Of a DNA stretch of 7,836 nt, positions 6,044-7,836 are shown in pieces; within the stretch, counting starts at the first letter, position 1; each line of letters opens with the position of its first letter. Under the pieces are notes generated by a model. The model was given only the letters and a program-made list of their open reading frames with translations. It was not told the origin of the DNA and searched no databases. The position numbers and the translations under genes are program-made. This stretch comes from Solirubrobacteraceae bacterium (GTDB lineage Bacteria > Actinomycetota > Thermoleophilia > Solirubrobacterales > Solirubrobacteraceae): NCBI GenBank assembly GCA_030151725.1, contig JASLDD010000200.1, positions 1-7,836 of the forward strand, in the 5' to 3' direction.

Positions 6044-6160
6044 CCCCCCAATTGGAGTTGCCCCCCGATTCGGGGAGTATGCTCCCAACCCGATCAACCC
6101 GTCGGTTCGGAACGTTCCGGCGACTGAGCCGCAACCTGCGGCAAGGGGATCAAGGGCAAA
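6044..6160 (+). promoter_or_regulatory. Upstream region of the desaturase with a 12-bp palindrome
   Basis: CGGAACGTTCCG (6108-6119) is a perfect 12-bp palindrome, 42 nt before the TTG start, and a candidate operator. A small stem GGGAG-TATG-CTCCC is at 6073-6086, and TATGCT (6078-6083) could be a -10 box with TTGCCC or TTGGAG upstream, but neither has a standard spacing. The ribosome site AAGGG (6152-6156) lies 4 nt before TTG, with another AAGGGG at 6143-6148. A C-rich strand (6044-6066) follows the GNAT stop. Confidence 0.35.
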
Positions 6161-7213
6161 TTGAGCCAAGCAGTCCCGGCGACCCGCGCCGTCACAGCCG
6201 GGAGTCCACATCCTGAAGGTGCGTTCTGGCGCGACACGCTCGCTCCCTACGCGCGCCCGCACCTCGGTCGCAGCCTTCTCGATCTTGCCACCTCCGTCGT
6301 GCCCTACCTGGGGCTCTCCTATCTCATGTACCTGTCCCTCGGGGTCTCCTACCTGCTCACCCTGGTCATCGCGATTCCCGCATCCGGCTTCCTGGTGCGC
6401 ACCTTCATCCTCTTCCACGACTGCTCCCACGGCTCGTTCCTGCCGTCGAAGCGCGCCAACATGTGGCTCGGCACCGCCCTCGGGCTGTTCGTCTACTCGC
6501 CCTTCCTGCGCTGGCGCCACGACCACGCCAAGCACCACGCAAGCTCCGGCGATCTCGACCGGCGCGGCGGTGGCGATGTGCACACGTTGACCGTCGCCGA
6601 GTACGTCGAGCTGCCCCCCCGCGGACGCCTTGCCTACCGCCTGTTTCGAAACCCGCTGATCATGTTCGGCATCGGCCCCATCGTCGCCCTGCTCGTGGGG
6701 CCGCGGCTGGTCTCGCGCACGGCGCGCCCGCGCATGCGCCGCAGCGTCATCGGCACCAACTTCGCCCTCGCCCTGCTCGTCGCGTCGCTGTGCTGGCTGA
6801 TGGGCTGGGAGAGCTACCTGCTCGTGCAGGCGCCCACAGTGCTCATGGCCGGCTCCGCCGGCATCTGGCTGTTCTACGTTCAGCACCAGTTCGAGGATGC
6901 CTACTGGGAGAGCACCGGCGACTGGAGCTACGCCGACGCCGCACTGCGCGGCAGCTCATATCTAAAGCTGCCCAGGGTGCTGCAGTTCTTCTCCGGCAAC
7001 ATCGGCCTGCATCACGTTCACCACCTCAGCGCTCGCATCCCCAACTACAACCTCCAGCGCGCCCACGACGAGAACCCCATCTTCCACGACGTGCCCATGC
7101 TCTCTCTGCGGGATGGCATGCGGGCGGTGCGCTACAAGCTGTGGGACGAGGATCACAGGCGACTTGTCACCTTCGCCGAGGCGCGCAGCGCGCCGCGGCC
7201 GTCCGCGCTTTGA
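6161..7213 (+). CDS. Fatty acid desaturase (acyl-lipid omega-6/Delta12-type)
   Basis: A 350-residue integral membrane diiron desaturase of the fatty_acid_desaturase family, resembling DesA-type acyl-lipid omega-6 enzymes. All three histidine boxes are present: H86-D-C-S-H90, H122-A-K-H125-H126 within RHDHAKHHASSGDLDRRG, and H284-H-V-H287-H288 in GLHHVHHLSARIPNYNL. The FYVQHQFEDAYWE segment (238-250) is typical of this subgroup. Hydrophobic segments at about 42-75, 100-115, 165-181, 199-214 and 220-240 anchor it. It introduces a double bond into membrane lipid acyl chains using O2 and an electron donor; no ferredoxin is nearby. The TTG at 6161, after AAGGG, starts in frame. No ATG precedes the first box until position 56, which would cost the first membrane segment. 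The gene is followed by a 58-nt gap. A separate transcript from the GNAT operon is likely. Confidence 0.93.
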   Translation: MSQAVPATRAVTAGSPHPEGAFWRDTLAPYARPHLGRSLLDLATSVVPYLGLSYLMYLSLGVSYLLTLVIAIPASGFLVRTFILFHDCSHGSFLPSKRANMWLGTALGLFVYSPFLRWRHDHAKHHASSGDLDRRGGGDVHTLTVAEYVELPPRGRLAYRLFRNPLIMFGIGPIVALLVGPRLVSRTARPRMRRSVIGTNFALALLVASLCWLMGWESYLLVQAPTVLMAGSAGIWLFYVQHQFEDAYWESTGDWSYADAALRGSSYLKLPRVLQFFSGNIGLHHVHHLSARIPNYNLQRAHDENPIFHDVPMLSLRDGMRAVRYKLWDEDHRRLVTFAEARSAPRPSAL

Positions 7214-7271
7214 TTTCTGTTAAAGCTGCCATCTCGGGTGAAAAGCTCGCCCGGCGCGCTACCCTGGGTAG
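7214..7271 (+). promoter_or_regulatory. Possible leaderless promoter and start-codon hairpin
   Basis: TACCCT (7260-7265) fits the actinobacterial TANNNT -10 pattern and lies at exactly -12 to -7 from the ATG at 7272, the spacing seen at leaderless starts. GTGAAA (7238-7243) is a fair -35 match 16 bp upstream. CCTGGGT (7263-7269) can pair with ACCCAGG (7278-7284), enclosing the ATG in an 8-nt loop. Confidence 0.4.
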
Positions 7272-7433
7272 ATGATCACCCAGGCAGATCGTGCAGCCGA
7301 GCGGCGACGTGTGAAACTCGAGGATCTGCAGCGTCAGCTCAAGGAAGGATCTCTCACGATCCGCAAGATGACCGACGAGGAGCGCAAGCGCTATCCGCCC
7401 GTGCCTGCAAAGGCGCGACGCAATGGACGATGA
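7272..7433 (+). CDS. Small hypothetical protein, 53 residues
   Basis: An unrecognised small gene. It encodes a highly charged helical protein starting MITQADRAAERRRVKLEDLQ, with a probable amphipathic helix over residues 5-40, followed by YPPVPAKARRNGR. The Lys/Arg content is high. It has no signal peptide or membrane segment. Its ATG has no Shine-Dalgarno sequence but does have a TANNNT box at the leaderless spacing. Its stop overlaps the next gene by 11 nt (7423-7433), which supports a shared transcript. The YPP(V)PA ending resembles small charged proteins of actinobacteria, but that is only an impression. No function can be given. Confidence 0.55.
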   Translation: MITQADRAAERRRVKLEDLQRQLKEGSLTIRKMTDEERKRYPPVPAKARRNGR

Positions 7434-7686
7434 CGGCATCCGTCTGCTCGTAAAGCGCCTCGCCCGGCCGCATGTCTCGGGCGGCGATGTCGTCGAGCGC
7501 GCATCGATCCTCGCCGAGGGCGCCGACTTCCCCTCGATCATGACCTGGATCTCAGATCACGCCGGAGTTCCCGAGGCCGCCGTGGTCGCTGCGCCGATGG
7601 GCTTGCACGGCGCTCGCCTCGACGGCCGCGGCGCTCCGCCGCGCGCGCCCCTGCGCTACGTGCTGCCCGCCGGCGCGCTCGGCTGA
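7423..7686 (+). CDS. Hypothetical protein, 87 residues
   Basis: I do not recognise a named family. The protein reads MDDDGIRLLVKRLARPHVSG, then a likely helical core (GDVVERASILAEGADFPSIMTWISDHAG, residues 21-48 in meaning), then a proline-rich arginine-containing tail (GLHGARLDGRGAPPRAPLRYVLPAGALG). The length and charge pattern look like a real cytoplasmic protein. The ATG at 7423 lies inside the previous small gene, so the pair is probably translated together. No ribosome site is strong. The 3' end overlaps a minus-strand membrane gene by 31 nt (7656-7686), tail to tail. Confidence 0.6.
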   Translation: MDDDGIRLLVKRLARPHVSGGDVVERASILAEGADFPSIMTWISDHAGVPEAAVVAAPMGLHGARLDGRGAPPRAPLRYVLPAGALG

Positions 7687-7832
7687 TCCTCGCCGCTGTC
7701 CAGCTCCCGCTTGCGTCGTAGGGGCAGCACGAACCACATAAGCGCAAACGGGAGTCCCGCGCCCGCCACCGTCAGCACGCCCGCCGTCGCCCCGAACAGC
7801 TACGTGGCGACCAGCAGCATGCACCCGCACAT
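7656..7832 (-). pseudogene. Small membrane-protein gene fragment with internal TAG
   Basis: The minus strand reads MCGCMLLVAT, an in-frame TAG (7800-7802), then LFGATAGVLTVAGAGLPFAL, MWFVLPLRRKRELDSGEDQP and SAPAGST before a TAG at 7656-7658. The part after the TAG is a clear membrane span followed by a basic, then acidic, cytoplasmic tail; the span seems to begin before the TAG. A TGG in place of TAG would give a continuous VATWLFGATAG. The gene is either a small 58-residue membrane protein with a nonsense change, or the end of a longer protein beginning beyond the window. A start downstream of the TAG (GTG at 7776-7778) would leave a 39-residue peptide with a shortened span. Convergent overlap with the 87-residue gene is 31 nt. 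Confidence 0.5.
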
Positions 7833-7836
7833 AGCA

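Noticed and set aside
5252..6886. Long open frame (544 codons) on the minus strand
   Set aside because: It lies antisense to the exporter, GNAT and desaturase genes, all of which have clear family motifs. Its translation is low-complexity (E, G, A, Q, H rich) and has no domain; high-GC DNA commonly gives such frames.
6463..7275. Arginine- and proline-rich frame on the + strand
   Set aside because: Shifted frame of the desaturase gene, whose histidine boxes fix the true frame.
7800..7802. TAG read as an amino acid (stop-codon recoding)
   Set aside because: TAG ends the TfoX and second SRPBCC genes normally, so global recoding is unlikely, and no pyrrolysine or special context is visible.
1..7836. 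tRNA, rRNA, CRISPR, insertion sequence, phage or toxin-antitoxin signals
   Set aside because: No regularly spaced repeats, transposase motifs, cloverleaf-like segments or recognisable toxin-antitoxin pair were seen.

Overview
The window is high-GC, gene-dense bacterial chromosome. GC-biased codon choice, many LuxR/TetR/MarR regulators, a DesA-type acyl-lipid desaturase and frequent ATGA start/stop overlaps point to an actinobacterium. A soil Thermoleophilia (Solirubrobacterales-like) is my best guess, but this is inferred from protein style only; no rRNA or marker gene is present.

Layout, left to right. (1) 142-1233 (+): an HDOD/HD-type signalling domain joined to a C-terminal LuxR helix-turn-helix, with a probable one-base frameshift in the last ten codons. 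(2) 1262-1594 (+): a TfoX N-terminal-domain protein. (3) 1611-2198 (-): a TetR regulator, divergent by 24 bp from two overlapping SRPBCC-fold genes (2223-2669 and 2666-3208, +). (4) About 3190-3668 (-): a decayed remnant of a secreted-type repeat protein with one visible frameshift. (5) 3669-3845: an intergenic block with a 13-bp perfect inverted repeat, a GC hairpin, and a TATAAT box next to a TTGC-N6-GCAA MarR-like site. (6) 3849-6043 (+): a compact MarR - MFS exporter - GNAT acetyltransferase operon. (7) 6161-7213 (+): a fatty acid desaturase, probably started by TTG. (8) 7272-7433 and 7423-7686 (+): two small overlapping hypothetical genes. (9) 7656-7832 (-): the end of a small membrane protein interrupted by an in-frame TAG.

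Functional reading. The MarR-MFS-GNAT cluster looks like a self-regulated efflux and acetylation unit. The TetR-SRPBCC cluster looks like a regulator with two lipid- or hydrophobic-ligand-binding proteins under divergent control. The desaturase adjusts membrane lipid unsaturation.

Three separate reading-frame lesions (near 1190, near 3430 and at 7800) are the most unusual general property. They could be real decay or base-call errors. I do not see a convincing new multi-gene system, nor any RNA gene, CRISPR array or insertion sequence.
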